Shown here one piece after another: positions 9,057 to 19,866 of a DNA stretch of 64,000 nucleotides (position 1 is its first letter; each line of letters opens with the position of its first letter). The position numbers and the translations under genes are program-made. Source of the DNA: Gammaproteobacteria bacterium (lineage in GTDB: Bacteria; Pseudomonadota; Gammaproteobacteria; DSM-16500); assembly GCA_013287845.1 (NCBI GenBank), contig JABDDA010000001.1, positions 1-64,000 of the forward strand, in the 5' to 3' direction. The notes beneath the pieces were generated by a model. It was not told the origin of the DNA. It saw only the letters and a list, made by a program, of their open reading frames with translations, and searched no databases.

Positions 9057-9239
9057 TGTCATGCCAGCCGAGCGTTTTTTGCGAGAGGTGGCATCCAATG
9101 TCTTGTCATCCCGAGACATGCTTTGTATGTCGAGGGATCTCCATGGAGATCCTTCGGCATAAAAAGAAAAAGCATGCCTCAGGATGACGATGAGGCACTG
9201 GATGCCACCTCTCGCAAAAAACGCTTGGCTGGCATGACA
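9057..9239. repeat. Palindromic repeat, full copy interrupted by another element
   Basis: The outer ends are the same inverted TGTCATGCCAGC / GCTGGCATGACA pair as at 2048-2140, each followed inward by the GCGAGAGGTGGCATCC arm. A different palindromic element (9105-9188) lies at the centre, making this copy 183 bp instead of about 93. It occupies most of the nrdB to 9317 gap. Confidence 0.9.
9105..9188. repeat. Second palindromic element nested in the first
   Basis: It starts GTCATCCCGAGACATGC and ends with GCATGCCTCAGGATGAC, with GGATCTCCATGGAGATCC self-complementary in the middle. This resembles the GTCATCC...GGATGAC intergenic palindromes widely scattered in bacterial genomes. It splits the central part of the outer repeat, so it arrived after it or the pair moved together. 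Confidence 0.75.
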
Positions 9240-9316
9240 AATCATTACGCACTTTGCACAAAAAATAGGTTATAATCCCTCCCCACTTTTAACCAATTGA
9301 ATACAACTTAGCAGCC

Positions 9317-12300
9317 ATGAATTCCAGAGATTCTTTCAGCCATTTTTTAACAGCATTTATCCGTGATGGAATGCAACCCCTATCACCTACAGCCGTTCAA
9401 AATGCTGTAAAGGACACGCGCAAATTTGTTACCGCTGCTAAAACTCAAATAGGTTTAGTAGGAAGAGTCCTCAATTCATATCCAATAATACATAATGATA
9501 TTCATGCAGTTGATCCTCAAACATTACAAACCTGGTTTATGGAATGCTATCAACTATGCAAACAAATTCAACTTGAAGTAGATGAAAAGGAATTTACTTT
9601 AAAACAAAGTGATGGGGAAACAAAAAAAATAAAAAAACCTATTGTTGAAATTAAAAATGATGCCGACAAACGACAAAGTAACCAAATTAAATCTATTGTA
9701 CGAGCAATATTATTAAGAGGCTGTGAAGAATTATTTAATGCAAAATTTGAATTAAGGCCGAGCATCAAAAAAGATTTAAATTTAGATCCACTTCTCCGAA
9801 CAAAAGAAAGTGATAAAGAAATAAACGAACACATCTTATGGAGCTATTTTAGTCAAATAGCCATTGCTCCACTCACTGTATTTCTAAACAAGCAATATCA
9901 ATCTGATGATCCATCAGATACCGAGGCTTTGGATACATTTAATAAAAATGCCGGACTTCTCCTGAAACTCATGCAAGCTTGCTATCTAGAAGATACAATT
10001 GCTAAAGATGAAAAAAAGAATGAAACCGTTGAAACTCGACGATCTCAGCTGTGCTTAGACACAATAGCAGAATACAAAACCAACTGCACCGCACACGAAA
10101 AAAAACAATCTGACCGAGAATTTTTATTGGAAGAAACCGTAAACACACTCACGCAAATTCCAATCGAAGAAATTAAAAAAGTGTCAATCCTCGTGAAACA
10201 CGATTTAGAAACAGCCGCACAACTCGACCAACAATTTTCAGAAAACAAATTAGAACAAAAAACTACGATGTTATCTGAAAGAATAAATTTTTGGATAGGT
10301 ATACTAGAAACATTTGAAACACGAAATAAAACAATCTCAAATGACCATTTTGTATTGTGCGCACAAACCATGTTTTTTGATGGCATGAGAGATTATATCG
10401 ATGCGAATAATGATCACTTCAAAATGTTCCGAGAAGATAGCACGCTTTATCAATTTATTGCGAATGTTAAAATGTCTGATCCCACTGCAGCTGCTACCAC
10501 CAAAACAGCAGCTGCTGCTAAAGCAATCACTCAACCTACCGCAGCTCGTGATGAAAAAAATAATTCATCCATTGAAAAATTAAATGATACTTTAAAAATG
10601 TGTCATCGCGTTTTTTTAATCAATCATTTTTTATTTACGATTGAATTCCAAAAAAAATCAACTGATACGATGACAGCATGGGTAAAAGAAAAAAGAGATT
10701 CTTATTTCTTTATGAAACGAATGGATTCTACCGCAATTTTTGAATTATTTTCAAAAATTGCACCCTTAGAAAAAGCGGATGCAACTACTCCCATTGCATT
10801 GGAATACAAACACATGATTGAACTTTCAACATGCGTTCGAAATATAACTGTAAACACGATCACACAGGTTCCACCTGAAAAAGAATTACTGAAAAAAGTA
10901 TCTATCATGGTAAAAAGAGATTTAGAAATAGCACGACGTTATGATCAACAATTTGCAGCACGGCAATTAGAAGAAAAAGAAAAAAAGAATGCGATGTTAT
11001 CTGAAAGAGTTATTTTCTGGATGGGTGTGCTACAACTATTTGAAGCACGAAATAAAACGACTCCTCATGTTAATCATGCTCTGCGCGCGCATGCCATATT
11101 TGAAGGGATGACAAATTACCTCGATAATAATGCAACATTTCAAACCTCTTCACTCTATCAATTTATTCATGCTACAGCTGCACCTACGACAACAGCACAA
11201 CTCACCCTTTTACCATCAGACACTAAAAATGCTGCTACTGCAGCTCAAGCAACTTCATTACCTTTACCTGATACAAAAGATCAGCCCTCAGCTGCAACAG
11301 CTACAGCAATAAAAACAGCAACAGCAGATGATAAAGAAAGTAATGAACAGCTAGAAAAATTAAATATTATTTTAGCAACGTCTCATCGAGATTTTTTAAT
11401 TCATCATTTTCTAACAACGCTAAATAAGAAAAAATCAACTGACGCGATGACAGCATGGGTAAAAGAAAAAAGAGAAGCTTCTTTTTTTATGAGGCACATG
11501 GGCTTTATAGAAATTTTTGAATCATTTTCAAAGGATGCTCCACCGGAAGGTGTTCCTGAATTCAACTCCCTCATACTGCAATACAAAGGCATGATTGATT
11601 TTGCGACATGTATTCGAAACATGCTCGTGCAAAGCCAACCTGAAAGAGAAGGATTAACGAAAATAGTCAGCGATGAAAAAATATTAAAAGAATTATTTCT
11701 TCAATTGGGATTACTAAATGGATCTATAAAAAGAACATTATTTACTCGCCATGTAGAAACTTATAAAAAGCAGCATGAAAAATTAAAAACAATCATTACA
11801 CACGATGAAAAAAGTTGGCTGATTCAATTAAAATCACATGAAGAAACACGCGAAGAAATTTTTTCTATTTTAATTGATCTCACAAAAAAATCTGTTTTTA
11901 GATTTGCTGCACCAAAAAAACAAACATCACCTTTAAAAGAAAGATATCTTGCAGTGTGCGCATCTGACAATTTTGATCCTAATATTGCATTCATTGATCG
12001 TCGACAAGTTTTAATTGAAACTTTCAGCAATCAAGATAACTGGAGACCTTTATTTAAAGCTAAATCATTACAAGCAAATAGCTTATTGCGCGCAACAGCT
12101 GGGCACTCTAGAAATTCTTCTACTTCTTCTATTACTGTAGCAGCTTCAGCAAGCAGCACACCGCCCACACCCATTGATGGAACACCTACAAAACCGCCTA
12201 TAAAAGAAACTCATAGTGCGCCGGTGACTCCACGAATAAATGGATCGCCATCCATGAATGGTCATTCACTTCTTCAAATGCATGCAACAGCACCATCAGA

Positions 12301-12355
12301 CCCAACGAATAGTCATACGGCAGCTGCAACTTCTATTGCTCCTCCCACAAAATAA
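9317..12355 (+). CDS. 1012-residue orphan protein with an internal duplication
   Basis: Unrecognised, mostly helical, lysine/glutamate-rich protein without obvious membrane segments. About 240 residues are duplicated in tandem. The first copy (about 288-520) has KKVSILVKHDLE, MLSERINFWIG and TAWVKEKRDSYFFMKRM. The second (about 525-770) has KKVSIMVKRDLE, MLSERVIFWMG and TAWVKEKREASFFMRHM, each followed by an IFE(L/S)FSK motif. Ala/Thr-rich linkers sit inside both copies. The last ~90 residues are Ser/Thr/Pro-rich. The ribosome site is weak; a TATAAT lies at 9271-9276 but without the half-site box seen at 2192. The 3' end overlaps dusA tail to tail by 23 bases. Architecture suggests a secreted effector; that is inference. 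Confidence 0.6.
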   Translation: MNSRDSFSHFLTAFIRDGMQPLSPTAVQNAVKDTRKFVTAAKTQIGLVGRVLNSYPIIHNDIHAVDPQTLQTWFMECYQLCKQIQLEVDEKEFTLKQSDGETKKIKKPIVEIKNDADKRQSNQIKSIVRAILLRGCEELFNAKFELRPSIKKDLNLDPLLRTKESDKEINEHILWSYFSQIAIAPLTVFLNKQYQSDDPSDTEALDTFNKNAGLLLKLMQACYLEDTIAKDEKKNETVETRRSQLCLDTIAEYKTNCTAHEKKQSDREFLLEETVNTLTQIPIEEIKKVSILVKHDLETAAQLDQQFSENKLEQKTTMLSERINFWIGILETFETRNKTISNDHFVLCAQTMFFDGMRDYIDANNDHFKMFREDSTLYQFIANVKMSDPTAAATTKTAAAAKAITQPTAARDEKNNSSIEKLNDTLKMCHRVFLINHFLFTIEFQKKSTDTMTAWVKEKRDSYFFMKRMDSTAIFELFSKIAPLEKADATTPIALEYKHMIELSTCVRNITVNTITQVPPEKELLKKVSIMVKRDLEIARRYDQQFAARQLEEKEKKNAMLSERVIFWMGVLQLFEARNKTTPHVNHALRAHAIFEGMTNYLDNNATFQTSSLYQFIHATAAPTTTAQLTLLPSDTKNAATAAQATSLPLPDTKDQPSAATATAIKTATADDKESNEQLEKLNIILATSHRDFLIHHFLTTLNKKKSTDAMTAWVKEKREASFFMRHMGFIEIFESFSKDAPPEGVPEFNSLILQYKGMIDFATCIRNMLVQSQPEREGLTKIVSDEKILKELFLQLGLLNGSIKRTLFTRHVETYKKQHEKLKTIITHDEKSWLIQLKSHEETREEIFSILIDLTKKSVFRFAAPKKQTSPLKERYLAVCASDNFDPNIAFIDRRQVLIETFSNQDNWRPLFKAKSLQANSLLRATAGHSRNSSTSSITVAASASSTPPTPIDGTPTKPPIKETHSAPVTPRINGSPSMNGHSLLQMHATAPSDPTNSHTAAATSIAPPTK

Positions 12356-13268
12356 AATCTAAGTGTCTCGCTTCGCCTAGCCACTTCCGCCACATCTTCG
12401 CATACGGCTGCCCATGAAATAAACCAAACAAATGCCGCGTGATATGCGAAATTTTTATTTTATTTTTTAATTGTTTTTGAATATACGGAATAAATTTTTC
12501 CATCACTTCGAAACGCGTGAGTGATTTTTTTCTAAGAAATATCTCTTGTTCAATTTCATTCAGAAAAAAAGGATTATAATATGCTTCGCGCCCAATCATC
12601 ACACCATCAAATAATTTTAAATGCTCTTTAACTTCTGAAATTTTTTTTATTCCACCGTTTAATATAAATGTTAATTCAGGAAAATCTTTTTTAAGCTGTA
12701 ACACAACGTCATAACGCAGCGGTGGCACTTCGCGATTTTGTTTTGGACTGAGTCCTGATAACCATGCTTTACGCGCATGTACAATAAAAACTTTACATCC
12801 TGCAGCTGAAACATATTTTATAAAATGCACGAGTGCTTCATATGAATCATTTTCATCCACACCAATTCTACATTTTACTGTCACAGGAATTTTCACTGCA
12901 TCACACATTGCAGCGACACACTCTGCAACTAAATTCGGTTTTAACATTAAGCATGCACCAAATTGTCCTGATTGCACACGATCACTCGGACAACCGACAT
13001 TTAAATTAATTTCTCGATAACCAAAATCTTCACCTAATTTTGCACACTGTGAAAGACGCGCGGGATCGGATCCTCCTAATTGCAATGCAACAGGATGTTC
13101 AAATTCGTCATACGCTAAAAGATTTTTATAATCGCCAAAAATAAGTGCGTTAGCTGTAATCATTTCTGTATACAGCAAAACATTCGGCGAAATCAATCGC
13201 AAAAAATATCGCGCATGTTTATCTGTGCAATCCATCATTGGTGCGACTGAAACAAGACGATTTAGCAT
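12333..13268 (-). CDS. dusA: tRNA-dihydrouridine(20/20a) synthase
   Basis: FMN-dependent enzyme that reduces uridine 20/20a in the D-loop of tRNA. The TIM-barrel flavin site begins SVAPMMDCTD. The Dus signature GYREINLNVGCPSDRVQSG is intact with the catalytic Cys, followed by KCRIGVD and HARKAWLSGLSPKQNR typical of DusA rather than DusB or DusC, and NGGIKK for phosphate binding. 311 residues is slightly shorter than E. coli DusA. It overlaps lapB by 7 bases at its 5' end, so it is translated at the end of the lapA-lapB operon, and its tail overlaps the convergent orphan gene. Confidence 0.93.
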   Translation of the reverse strand: MLNRLVSVAPMMDCTDKHARYFLRLISPNVLLYTEMITANALIFGDYKNLLAYDEFEHPVALQLGGSDPARLSQCAKLGEDFGYREINLNVGCPSDRVQSGQFGACLMLKPNLVAECVAAMCDAVKIPVTVKCRIGVDENDSYEALVHFIKYVSAAGCKVFIVHARKAWLSGLSPKQNREVPPLRYDVVLQLKKDFPELTFILNGGIKKISEVKEHLKLFDGVMIGREAYYNPFFLNEIEQEIFLRKKSLTRFEVMEKFIPYIQKQLKNKIKISHITRHLFGLFHGQPYAKMWRKWLGEARHLDFILWEEQ

Positions 13269-14425
13269 GGTTCTTCAAGAGCGTAAATAGGCTTAATAGA
13301 ATTCCATTGTTTACAACCCGGACAATGCCAATGCATGGCTTTTCCAGAAAATCCGCAAGATACACATTGATAATCTGGTTTGTCGGCTAATAATTTTTTC
13401 ATTAAACTTTGTAAGATAAGTAAATCTTGTCGCGCGCGCCCTTCTGTACTCGACAAATATAAATTAATAAATAAATTAATTCCACCGAGTGAAGGATAAC
13501 GTCTAACATAATCCGCTACAAAATTCGCAGCAATTTTTTCACCTTTTAATTTTCGAATATATTCTGATAATTTCATCACAATCGTGCCGCGCGGATATTC
13601 TTCTAAAATTTGCATAAGATAAGTGACTAACTTTTCTTCTTCATTTAATTTTTCGTAACAATGCGCAATCGCTTCAATGGCTTCTGAAAGATACTGTGGA
13701 TTTTGATTTTTAATTCTCTTTAATGTTTTCAATGCTGACTGATAATCATTCGCTGAAATTTCTAATTCAGCTTGCAATAAACTCGCGCGCGCGCATTGAT
13801 GATCGACATCGAGTGCTTGACTTAAATAAAGTTGCGCTTGTCCATTTTGTTTTTTTAATTTTTTTTCTTCTGCTAATTCACAATAATAATGCGCAATCAC
13901 AGCATGCATATTTTTTTTAGAAATATTTTCTAATTTATAGGCCATTTGAATTGCTTTTTCCCACATTTTTTCTTGCTGATAAATATCAAGCAATGCTGTT
14001 AATGCATTTTCTGCGTGTTCTTTACTATTCACCATTTCTAAAAAAATACGCTCTGCGCGATCTAACATTCCTGCGTATAAATAATCTTGCCCCAATTCAT
14101 AAAGCGATTGCTCGCGATACGCTTGATCGAGTTGTGAACGTGCAATTAAATTTTGATGAATACGAATGGCGCGATCGACTTCACCGCGTCTGCGAAACAA
14201 ATTCCCGACAGCAAGATGGGTTTCCACCATATTGCTATCCACTTCAAGCATTTTAATAAATACATCGACAGCTTTATCAGGTTCTTCATTTAATAAAAAA
14301 TTTAAACCTAATAAATAATTTTGTGGAAGATTAATTTTTTGCTGAATAAAACGACGATGGCGCAGCGAGTAACCTAAATACACAGAGACAGCAATGATGA
14401 TTGGTATTAACCACCATAAGTTCAT
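13262..14425 (-). CDS. lapB: Lipopolysaccharide assembly protein B (YciM)
   Basis: Inner-membrane-anchored TPR protein that works with LapA and FtsH to control LpxC level and LPS synthesis. One N-terminal helix (WLIPIIIAVSVYLGYSL) is followed by a run of TPR helices (about 38-330) and a C-terminal rubredoxin-like zinc knuckle with two CxxC pairs (CVSC and CPGC, about 357-372). 387 residues matches E. coli YciM (389). It starts 4 bases after lapA and overlaps dusA, giving a tight lapA-lapB-dusA unit. Confidence 0.95.
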   Translation of the reverse strand: MNLWWLIPIIIAVSVYLGYSLRHRRFIQQKINLPQNYLLGLNFLLNEEPDKAVDVFIKMLEVDSNMVETHLAVGNLFRRRGEVDRAIRIHQNLIARSQLDQAYREQSLYELGQDYLYAGMLDRAERIFLEMVNSKEHAENALTALLDIYQQEKMWEKAIQMAYKLENISKKNMHAVIAHYYCELAEEKKLKKQNGQAQLYLSQALDVDHQCARASLLQAELEISANDYQSALKTLKRIKNQNPQYLSEAIEAIAHCYEKLNEEEKLVTYLMQILEEYPRGTIVMKLSEYIRKLKGEKIAANFVADYVRRYPSLGGINLFINLYLSSTEGRARQDLLILQSLMKKLLADKPDYQCVSCGFSGKAMHWHCPGCKQWNSIKPIYALEEPC

Positions 14426-14429
14426 TGCA

Positions 14430-14669
14430 TTATCCCTTTAATTGTTGACGCAATCGGAAAATTTTTATTTTCATTTTAAGCAACATCCATACACTGACAC
14501 ACATAGCGAGCAAACATCCTAATGCAAAACTCACGGCAATTAAAAATGAAAGTGGCATGGTGCGTGTGCCTAAATAATAATGAATGGTAACATCTTGTGA
14601 ATTCAGTGCTGCGAAAGTGATTCCAAGAAGAATAATTAAAATAAGAAAAGTGTATGTGATGATGCGCAT
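14430..14669 (-). CDS. lapA: Lipopolysaccharide assembly protein A (YciS)
   Basis: 79-residue inner-membrane protein with two helices separated by a short periplasmic loop (LNSQDVTIHYYLGTRTMPLS) and a basic, amphipathic C-terminal segment. This is the DUF1049/LapA pattern. Together with LapB it restrains LPS synthesis through LpxC turnover. It lies directly upstream of lapB. In most relatives ihfB sits between rpsA and lapA; here a long hairpin occupies that place. Confidence 0.9.
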   Translation of the reverse strand: MRIITYTFLILIILLGITFAALNSQDVTIHYYLGTRTMPLSFLIAVSFALGCLLAMCVSVWMLLKMKIKIFRLRQQLKG

Positions 14670-14686
14670 TTATGAATCCTCACGGG

Positions 14687-14746
14687 TTTTGATTTTGCTT
14701 TACGGCACACACCCCTCGGGTGTGTGCCGTGGAAGCAAAATCAAAA
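14687..14746. repeat. Long near-perfect hairpin between rpsA and lapA
   Basis: Arms TTTTGATTTTGCTT-t-ACGGCACACACCC and GGGTGTGTGCCGT-gg-AAGCAAAATCAAAA pair over 27 bp around a 3-base loop. In the direction of the operon there is no T-run after it, so it is not a standard terminator. It may slow or process the transcript between the abundant rpsA message and lapAB. The outer 14-mer AAGCAAAATCAAAA recurs at 32410-32423. Confidence 0.8.
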
Positions 14747-14766
14747 AATAAATTATGAAAAAAAAT

Positions 14767-16485
14767 TTATTCCTTATCTCCCTCGTTGTTATTCATCTTT
14801 TCTTTAAACAAATCACCTAACGTTGTTTTGATAGAAGAATCGGCTGCTTTTTCTTTTTTCTTAGCTGTACTTTTCGCAGCTGTTTTCTTCGCGGGTGCAG
14901 GTGCAGCAGCTGCATCTTTTGGTTTCATCGATAGCGTAATCATATGTGTTTTACGATCAGTGCCTGTAATGCGCGCTTCAACCACATCACCGACATTGAG
15001 TCGTGTACGTGCATCCGCTACTTTTTCTTGCGCAATTTCAGACGCGCGTAATAATCCACGCACTTGATCAGCTAATTCAATCACAGCAGATTTTGCATCG
15101 ACTTCAACAACCTTTCCTGAAACCGAACTACCTTTTTCATGACCATTTAAATAATTCGCAACAGGATCATCTGCTAATTGTTTTAAACCTAAAGAAATGC
15201 GTTCACGTTCTGCATCAATTGCTAAAATAACAGTCGTGAGTTCATCGTTCTTTTGATATTTGCGAATCGCTTCTTCTGCTTCTGTTTCATTCCAAGAAAT
15301 ATCAGATAAATGAATTAAGCCATCGATGCCGCCATCCAATCCAATGAAAATACCAAAATCAGTAATCGATTTAATTTTTCCTGTGAGCTGCTCACCTTTT
15401 TGATGACGTGAAGCAAATTCTTCCCAAGGATTTGCTGTGCATTGTTTTAATCCTAATGAAATGCGTCGACGTTCACTATCAACATCTAACACAATCACTT
15501 CAACTTCTTGTCCCAAATGAACTACTTTATTTGGATTCACATTTTTATTGGTCCAATCCATTTCAGAAACGTGTACCAATCCTTCAATGCCTTCTTCAAT
15601 TTCAACAAAGCATCCGTAATCAGTAATGTTTGTGACATTTCCACGTAAACGTTTTCCAACAGGATAATGTTGACTGATGTGAGACCATGGATCATCACCT
15701 AATTGTTTTAATCCAAGTGAAACGCGCGCACTGTCGCGATCAAATTTTAAAATTTTCACTTTGATTTCATCACCAATGGATAAAATTTCATTGGGATGTT
15801 TAATACGTTTCCATGACATATCAGTGATGTGAAGCAATCCATCAATTCCACCCAAATCAATAAATGCGCCGTAATCGGTGAGATTTTTAACAACGCCTTT
15901 AACTTCATCACCTTCTTTAATATTTTCAAGTAATGCTGAACGTTCAACTGTATTTTCAGCTTCCATTGCAGAACGACGTGACACAACAATATTATTTCTT
16001 TTTGCATCAATTTTAATAACTTTGAAATCGAATTCTTTTCCTTCCAATGATTCAGGATCACGAATTGGTTTTACATCCACTAATGAACCAGGAAGAAATG
16101 CGCGGATTTTATTTATTTCAACAGTAAATCCACCTTTGACGCGGCCTTGAATCACACCACGAACAGTTTCTCTTTTTTCATAAGCGCGTTCTAAATCACC
16201 CCACGCTTCTTGACGTTTTGCACGATCACGAGATAACCGTGTTGAACCAAATCCATCTTCGACAATATCCAGTGCTACTTTAACTTCATCACCCACATTC
16301 ACAGAAACTTTTCCGTGTTCATCACTAAATTGTTCGAGTGGAATAGTTGATTCAGATTTTAATCCTGCGCTGACAACAACATAATCGGGACCTACGCGAA
16401 CAACCACTGCTGTCATAATTGCGCCGGGAATCATAGGCGTTTGACTTAAACTTTCTTCAAATAACTGTGCAAAACTTTCTGTCAT
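14767..16485 (-). CDS. rpsA: 30S ribosomal protein S1
   Basis: RNA-binding ribosomal protein needed for translation initiation on most messages. Six S1 (OB-fold) repeats are recognisable by their repeated end motifs, for example [36 protein letters not shown] and [15 protein letters not shown], each followed by a VSLGLKQ-type strand. 572 residues is about 15 longer than the E. coli protein because of an Ala/Lys-rich tail (about 522-572). It lies 77 bases downstream of cmk, the conserved gammaproteobacterial pairing. A TATAGT (complement at 16526-16531) between the two could be its own -10. Confidence 0.97.
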   Translation of the reverse strand: MTESFAQLFEESLSQTPMIPGAIMTAVVVRVGPDYVVVSAGLKSESTIPLEQFSDEHGKVSVNVGDEVKVALDIVEDGFGSTRLSRDRAKRQEAWGDLERAYEKRETVRGVIQGRVKGGFTVEINKIRAFLPGSLVDVKPIRDPESLEGKEFDFKVIKIDAKRNNIVVSRRSAMEAENTVERSALLENIKEGDEVKGVVKNLTDYGAFIDLGGIDGLLHITDMSWKRIKHPNEILSIGDEIKVKILKFDRDSARVSLGLKQLGDDPWSHISQHYPVGKRLRGNVTNITDYGCFVEIEEGIEGLVHVSEMDWTNKNVNPNKVVHLGQEVEVIVLDVDSERRRISLGLKQCTANPWEEFASRHQKGEQLTGKIKSITDFGIFIGLDGGIDGLIHLSDISWNETEAEEAIRKYQKNDELTTVILAIDAERERISLGLKQLADDPVANYLNGHEKGSSVSGKVVEVDAKSAVIELADQVRGLLRASEIAQEKVADARTRLNVGDVVEARITGTDRKTHMITLSMKPKDAAAAPAPAKKTAAKSTAKKKEKAADSSIKTTLGDLFKEKMNNNEGDKE

Positions 16486-16562
16486 AAAAAATCACTCTTT
16501 AAAAAAACTGTTAGTTAATATCCGCACTATAAAAAATTTTTAGTGCACCAAATTTTTCCGTT

Positions 16563-17246
16563 TTATATTTTTTGCTTGACGACAGATAAGATTTTTTCAA
16601 CAACTTCATCAATTGTTAAAAAATCTGTATCGACGAGAACTGCATCCATTGCAGGTTTTAGAGGAGCAACAGTACGCTCTTGATCACGTCTATCACGCTC
16701 TGTGAGCTCTTCCACAAGGTCGCTAAGGTTAACATCTATACCACGTTCCTTCAACTGATTATGCCGTCGTTGCGCACGCACATGCGGACTCGCCGTTAAG
16801 AAAATTTTTACATCTGCATCGGGAAAAACAACGGTTCCCATATCACGACCATCGGTCACTAATCCGGGTGATTGACGAAATGCGCGTTGACGATTTAATA
16901 ATGCAGAACGTACAGCAGGAAGTGCACCCACTTTTGATGCAGAATTCCCTGTTTTTTCAGTACGAATAATATTCGTTACTTCTTCGCCTTCTAATAAAAC
17001 ACGCGGAAATTCGCCCAGTGCGACTGCAACAAATTGCACATCTAAATGTTCAGCAAGGACGGTGAGTGCAGATTCATTTTCAATTTCAATTGAAACATTG
17101 TGTTTTTGTGCAGCGAGTGCAAGTACACGATACAATGCGCCACTATCTAATAAATGCCATTTTAATTTTTTTGCAATAAGTTGACTGACGACACCTTTCC
17201 CAGTTCCGCCTGCTCCATCAATCGTGATCACGGGTACTGGGGTCAC
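16563..17246 (-). CDS. cmk: Cytidylate kinase
   Basis: Phosphorylates CMP/dCMP to the diphosphate, feeding ribonucleotide reductase. The P-loop GAGGTGKG lies near the N-terminus, then [23 protein letters not shown] and the RAQRRHNQL and RDRRDQ substrate/lid motifs. I chose the GTG at 17244-17246 because AGGGAGG lies 5 bases before it and the product then begins [11 protein letters not shown] as in the family (227 residues). An upstream start at 17273 would add nine unlikely residues. The reading frame overlaps the end of gyrA by 29 bases, indicating translational coupling. Confidence 0.94.
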   Translation of the reverse strand: MTPVPVITIDGAGGTGKGVVSQLIAKKLKWHLLDSGALYRVLALAAQKHNVSIEIENESALTVLAEHLDVQFVAVALGEFPRVLLEGEEVTNIIRTEKTGNSASKVGALPAVRSALLNRQRAFRQSPGLVTDGRDMGTVVFPDADVKIFLTASPHVRAQRRHNQLKERGIDVNLSDLVEELTERDRRDQERTVAPLKPAMDAVLVDTDFLTIDEVVEKILSVVKQKI

Positions 17247-19776
17247 TCTCGCCTCCCTCTTGCAATGTCGCAATGCGTTCTAAGCTAATTAATTTTTCTT
17301 CATTGGATAATTGAATGAGTCGCACACCTTGTGTGTTACGACCAATACAAGAAATTTCTGAAACAGGAACGCGTACTAATGTTCCTTTATCTGTAATTAA
17401 CATCACTTCATCTTGTGAATGCACTTGAATAGCGCCCACAACATTTCCATTTCGTTCATTCACTTGAATTGCAATGACACCTTGACCACCACGACCTGTC
17501 ATACGAAAATCTTCGACAGCTGTGCGTTTTCCAAATCCATGTTCTGTTGCTGTTAAAATATCTCCCGTCGGATCAACAACGACAAGTGAAATCACTTTTT
17601 GATCTTTCTGAAGTTTGACACCACGCACACCGCGCGCATTACGTCCCATACAACGTACTTTTGTTTCTGTAAAACGAATGGCTTTTCCTGCATTCGTAAA
17701 TAACATCACTTCTTGTTTTCCATTGGTAAGACTAACACCAATTAATCGATCATCATCCCGTAAATCAATTGCAATAATTCCATTTGCGCGTGGACGTGAA
17801 AAATCAGTGAGCGTCACTTTTTTAATAATCGCTTGCGCAGTTGCCATTAAAACAAAATGATCATCACGATATTCGCGTATCGGTAAAATCGCATTAATAC
17901 GTTCACTTTGTTCTAACGGTAATAAATTAATAATCGGACGGCCGCGTGAAATACGACTCGCTTGAGGAATTTGATATACTTTCAGCCAATACACTTTTCC
18001 TAAATTAGAAAAACATAAAATCGTATCGTGTGTATTTGCAACAACTAATTGATCAACGAAATCTTCTTCTTTTACACCTGTTGCTGATTTTCCTTTTCCA
18101 CCACGATGTTGTGATTGATAAATATCAACCGATTGAGATTTCACATAACCTTCATGAGAAAGTGTCACAACTACATCTTCTTCAGGCACTAAATCTTCTG
18201 CATTAAAATCACCATCGCTTTCTACAATTTGCGTTAATCTTTTATCGCCAAATTCTTCTTTGATAGCAAGCAATTCATCACGAATCACCTGCATTAAACG
18301 TGTTGGATTCGCTAAAATATCAGAGAGATCGATAATTAATTTTTGTAATTCTTTATGTTCAGCAACAATTTTATCTTGCTCTAATCCTGTTAATCGATGT
18401 AATCGCATTTCAAGAATGGATTGCGCTTGTTCAGGAGAAAGATGATAACCATCTTCCGCTAAACCATAATGACTTCCTTCGGGTGTGTTTTCTACACGCG
18501 ATAAAATATCGATAACCGTTGCAGGATGCCAAACTTTTCTCATCAATTGAATTTTTGCTTCTGAAGGATCTTTTGCTTTTTTAATGAGTGCAACCATTTC
18601 ATCAATATTTGCAAGTGCGATTGCGAGACCTTCTAAAATATGTGCGCGTTCATTTGCTTTACGTAAATCAAACATGGTGCGACGTGTGACCACTTCGCGA
18701 CGATGACGTAAAAATGCATCGATAAATTCTTTAATATTTAAAGTACGTGGTTGTCCATCCACCAACGCAACCATGTTGATGCCATAAAAAATTTGTAATT
18801 GTGTTTGCACGTAAAGATTATTCAAAATCACTTCAGGATTTTCACCACGACGCACTTCAATGACAATTCGCATTCCTTGTTTATCAGATTCATCGCGTAA
18901 ACCGGTAATGCCTTCTAATTTTTTTTCTTTGACTAATTCAGCAATGCGTTCAATTAAACGTGCTTTGTTTACTTGATAAGGAAGTTCAGTGACGATGATT
19001 TTATCTTTCTTTGCATCCGTTTCCATATTGGATTTTGCGCGAAGACACAAACGACCGCGACCGGTGCGATAACCTTCAACAATTCCTGCGCGTCCGTGAA
19101 TAATACCTGCTGTTGGAAAATCAGGACCGGGAATATGTCGCATGATTTCATCAATACTAATTTTTGGATTTTCAATCGACGCAATACAAGCATTCACAAC
19201 TTCAGTTAAATTATGCGGAGGAATATTGGTTGCCATTCCCACTGCAATTCCTGATGAACCATTCACTAATAAATGTGGAACCTGAGTGGGCAGTACGGTC
19301 GGTACCATTTCGGTATCATCATAATTAGGAACCCAATCAACCGTTTCTTTCTCTAAATCCGCTAGTAAAGTATGCGCAAATTTTGACATGCGCACTTCGG
19401 TGTAACGCATTGCAGCTGCGGCATCACCATCGACAGATCCGAAATTGCCTTGTCCATCGACTAGTAAATAACGCATTGAAAAAGACTGAGCCATGCGCAC
19501 AATTGTGTCATACACAGCTGATTCACCATGTGGGTGGTATTTACCGATAACATCCCCGACGACACGCGCGGATTTTTTATGCGGTTTATTCCAATCATTT
19601 CCTAATTGGTTCATCGCATACAGCACGCGTCTGTGCACAGGTTTTAATCCATCGCGCACATCAGGCAATGCACGTCCAACAATGACGCTCATCGCATAAT
19701 CAAGATAAGATTGTTTTAATTCTTCTTCGAGATTGACCTTTTGAATTTCTTTTGCAATCGGAGTGGGTGTGTCCAT
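17218..19776 (-). CDS. gyrA: DNA gyrase subunit A
   Basis: Breakage-reunion subunit of the type II topoisomerase that introduces negative supercoils. It shows the N-terminal winged-helix domain, the active-site tyrosine region (AMRYTEVRM) and a six-bladed C-terminal wrapping domain with a GyrA-box variant QHRGGKG. The quinolone-determining region reads [20 protein letters not shown]: the positions equal to E. coli Ser83 and Asp87 are wild type, while Asp82 is Glu. 852 residues is slightly shorter than E. coli GyrA. It runs directly into cmk; serC, pheA and aroA, common between these two genes, are not present. Confidence 0.97.
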   Translation of the reverse strand: MDTPTPIAKEIQKVNLEEELKQSYLDYAMSVIVGRALPDVRDGLKPVHRRVLYAMNQLGNDWNKPHKKSARVVGDVIGKYHPHGESAVYDTIVRMAQSFSMRYLLVDGQGNFGSVDGDAAAAMRYTEVRMSKFAHTLLADLEKETVDWVPNYDDTEMVPTVLPTQVPHLLVNGSSGIAVGMATNIPPHNLTEVVNACIASIENPKISIDEIMRHIPGPDFPTAGIIHGRAGIVEGYRTGRGRLCLRAKSNMETDAKKDKIIVTELPYQVNKARLIERIAELVKEKKLEGITGLRDESDKQGMRIVIEVRRGENPEVILNNLYVQTQLQIFYGINMVALVDGQPRTLNIKEFIDAFLRHRREVVTRRTMFDLRKANERAHILEGLAIALANIDEMVALIKKAKDPSEAKIQLMRKVWHPATVIDILSRVENTPEGSHYGLAEDGYHLSPEQAQSILEMRLHRLTGLEQDKIVAEHKELQKLIIDLSDILANPTRLMQVIRDELLAIKEEFGDKRLTQIVESDGDFNAEDLVPEEDVVVTLSHEGYVKSQSVDIYQSQHRGGKGKSATGVKEEDFVDQLVVANTHDTILCFSNLGKVYWLKVYQIPQASRISRGRPIINLLPLEQSERINAILPIREYRDDHFVLMATAQAIIKKVTLTDFSRPRANGIIAIDLRDDDRLIGVSLTNGKQEVMLFTNAGKAIRFTETKVRCMGRNARGVRGVKLQKDQKVISLVVVDPTGDILTATEHGFGKRTAVEDFRMTGRGGQGVIAIQVNERNGNVVGAIQVHSQDEVMLITDKGTLVRVPVSEISCIGRNTQGVRLIQLSNEEKLISLERIATLQEGGESDPSTRDHD

Positions 19777-19810
19777 AAGCCTTTCTTTAAATGTTAATTA
19801 ATAGCGCGGA

Positions 19811-19819
19811 ATTATAGCA
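19811..19819 (-). promoter_or_regulatory. Extended -10 promoter for gyrA
   Basis: Read on the minus strand this is TGCTATAAT, a perfect extended -10 element, 35-43 bases before the gyrA start. No good -35 is visible, as expected for an extended -10 promoter. The patatin gene starts divergently at 19867. Confidence 0.6.
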
Positions 19820-19866
19820 CGGCTTAAAGTAGCATTCATTATTTAAATCGATTATTCTAACTTTCT

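Noticed and set aside
9243-9276. Possible PmrA-type box before the 1012-residue orphan
   Set aside because: TATAAT is present, but the bases 11 bp upstream (CATTAC and TTGCAC) do not match the half-sites.
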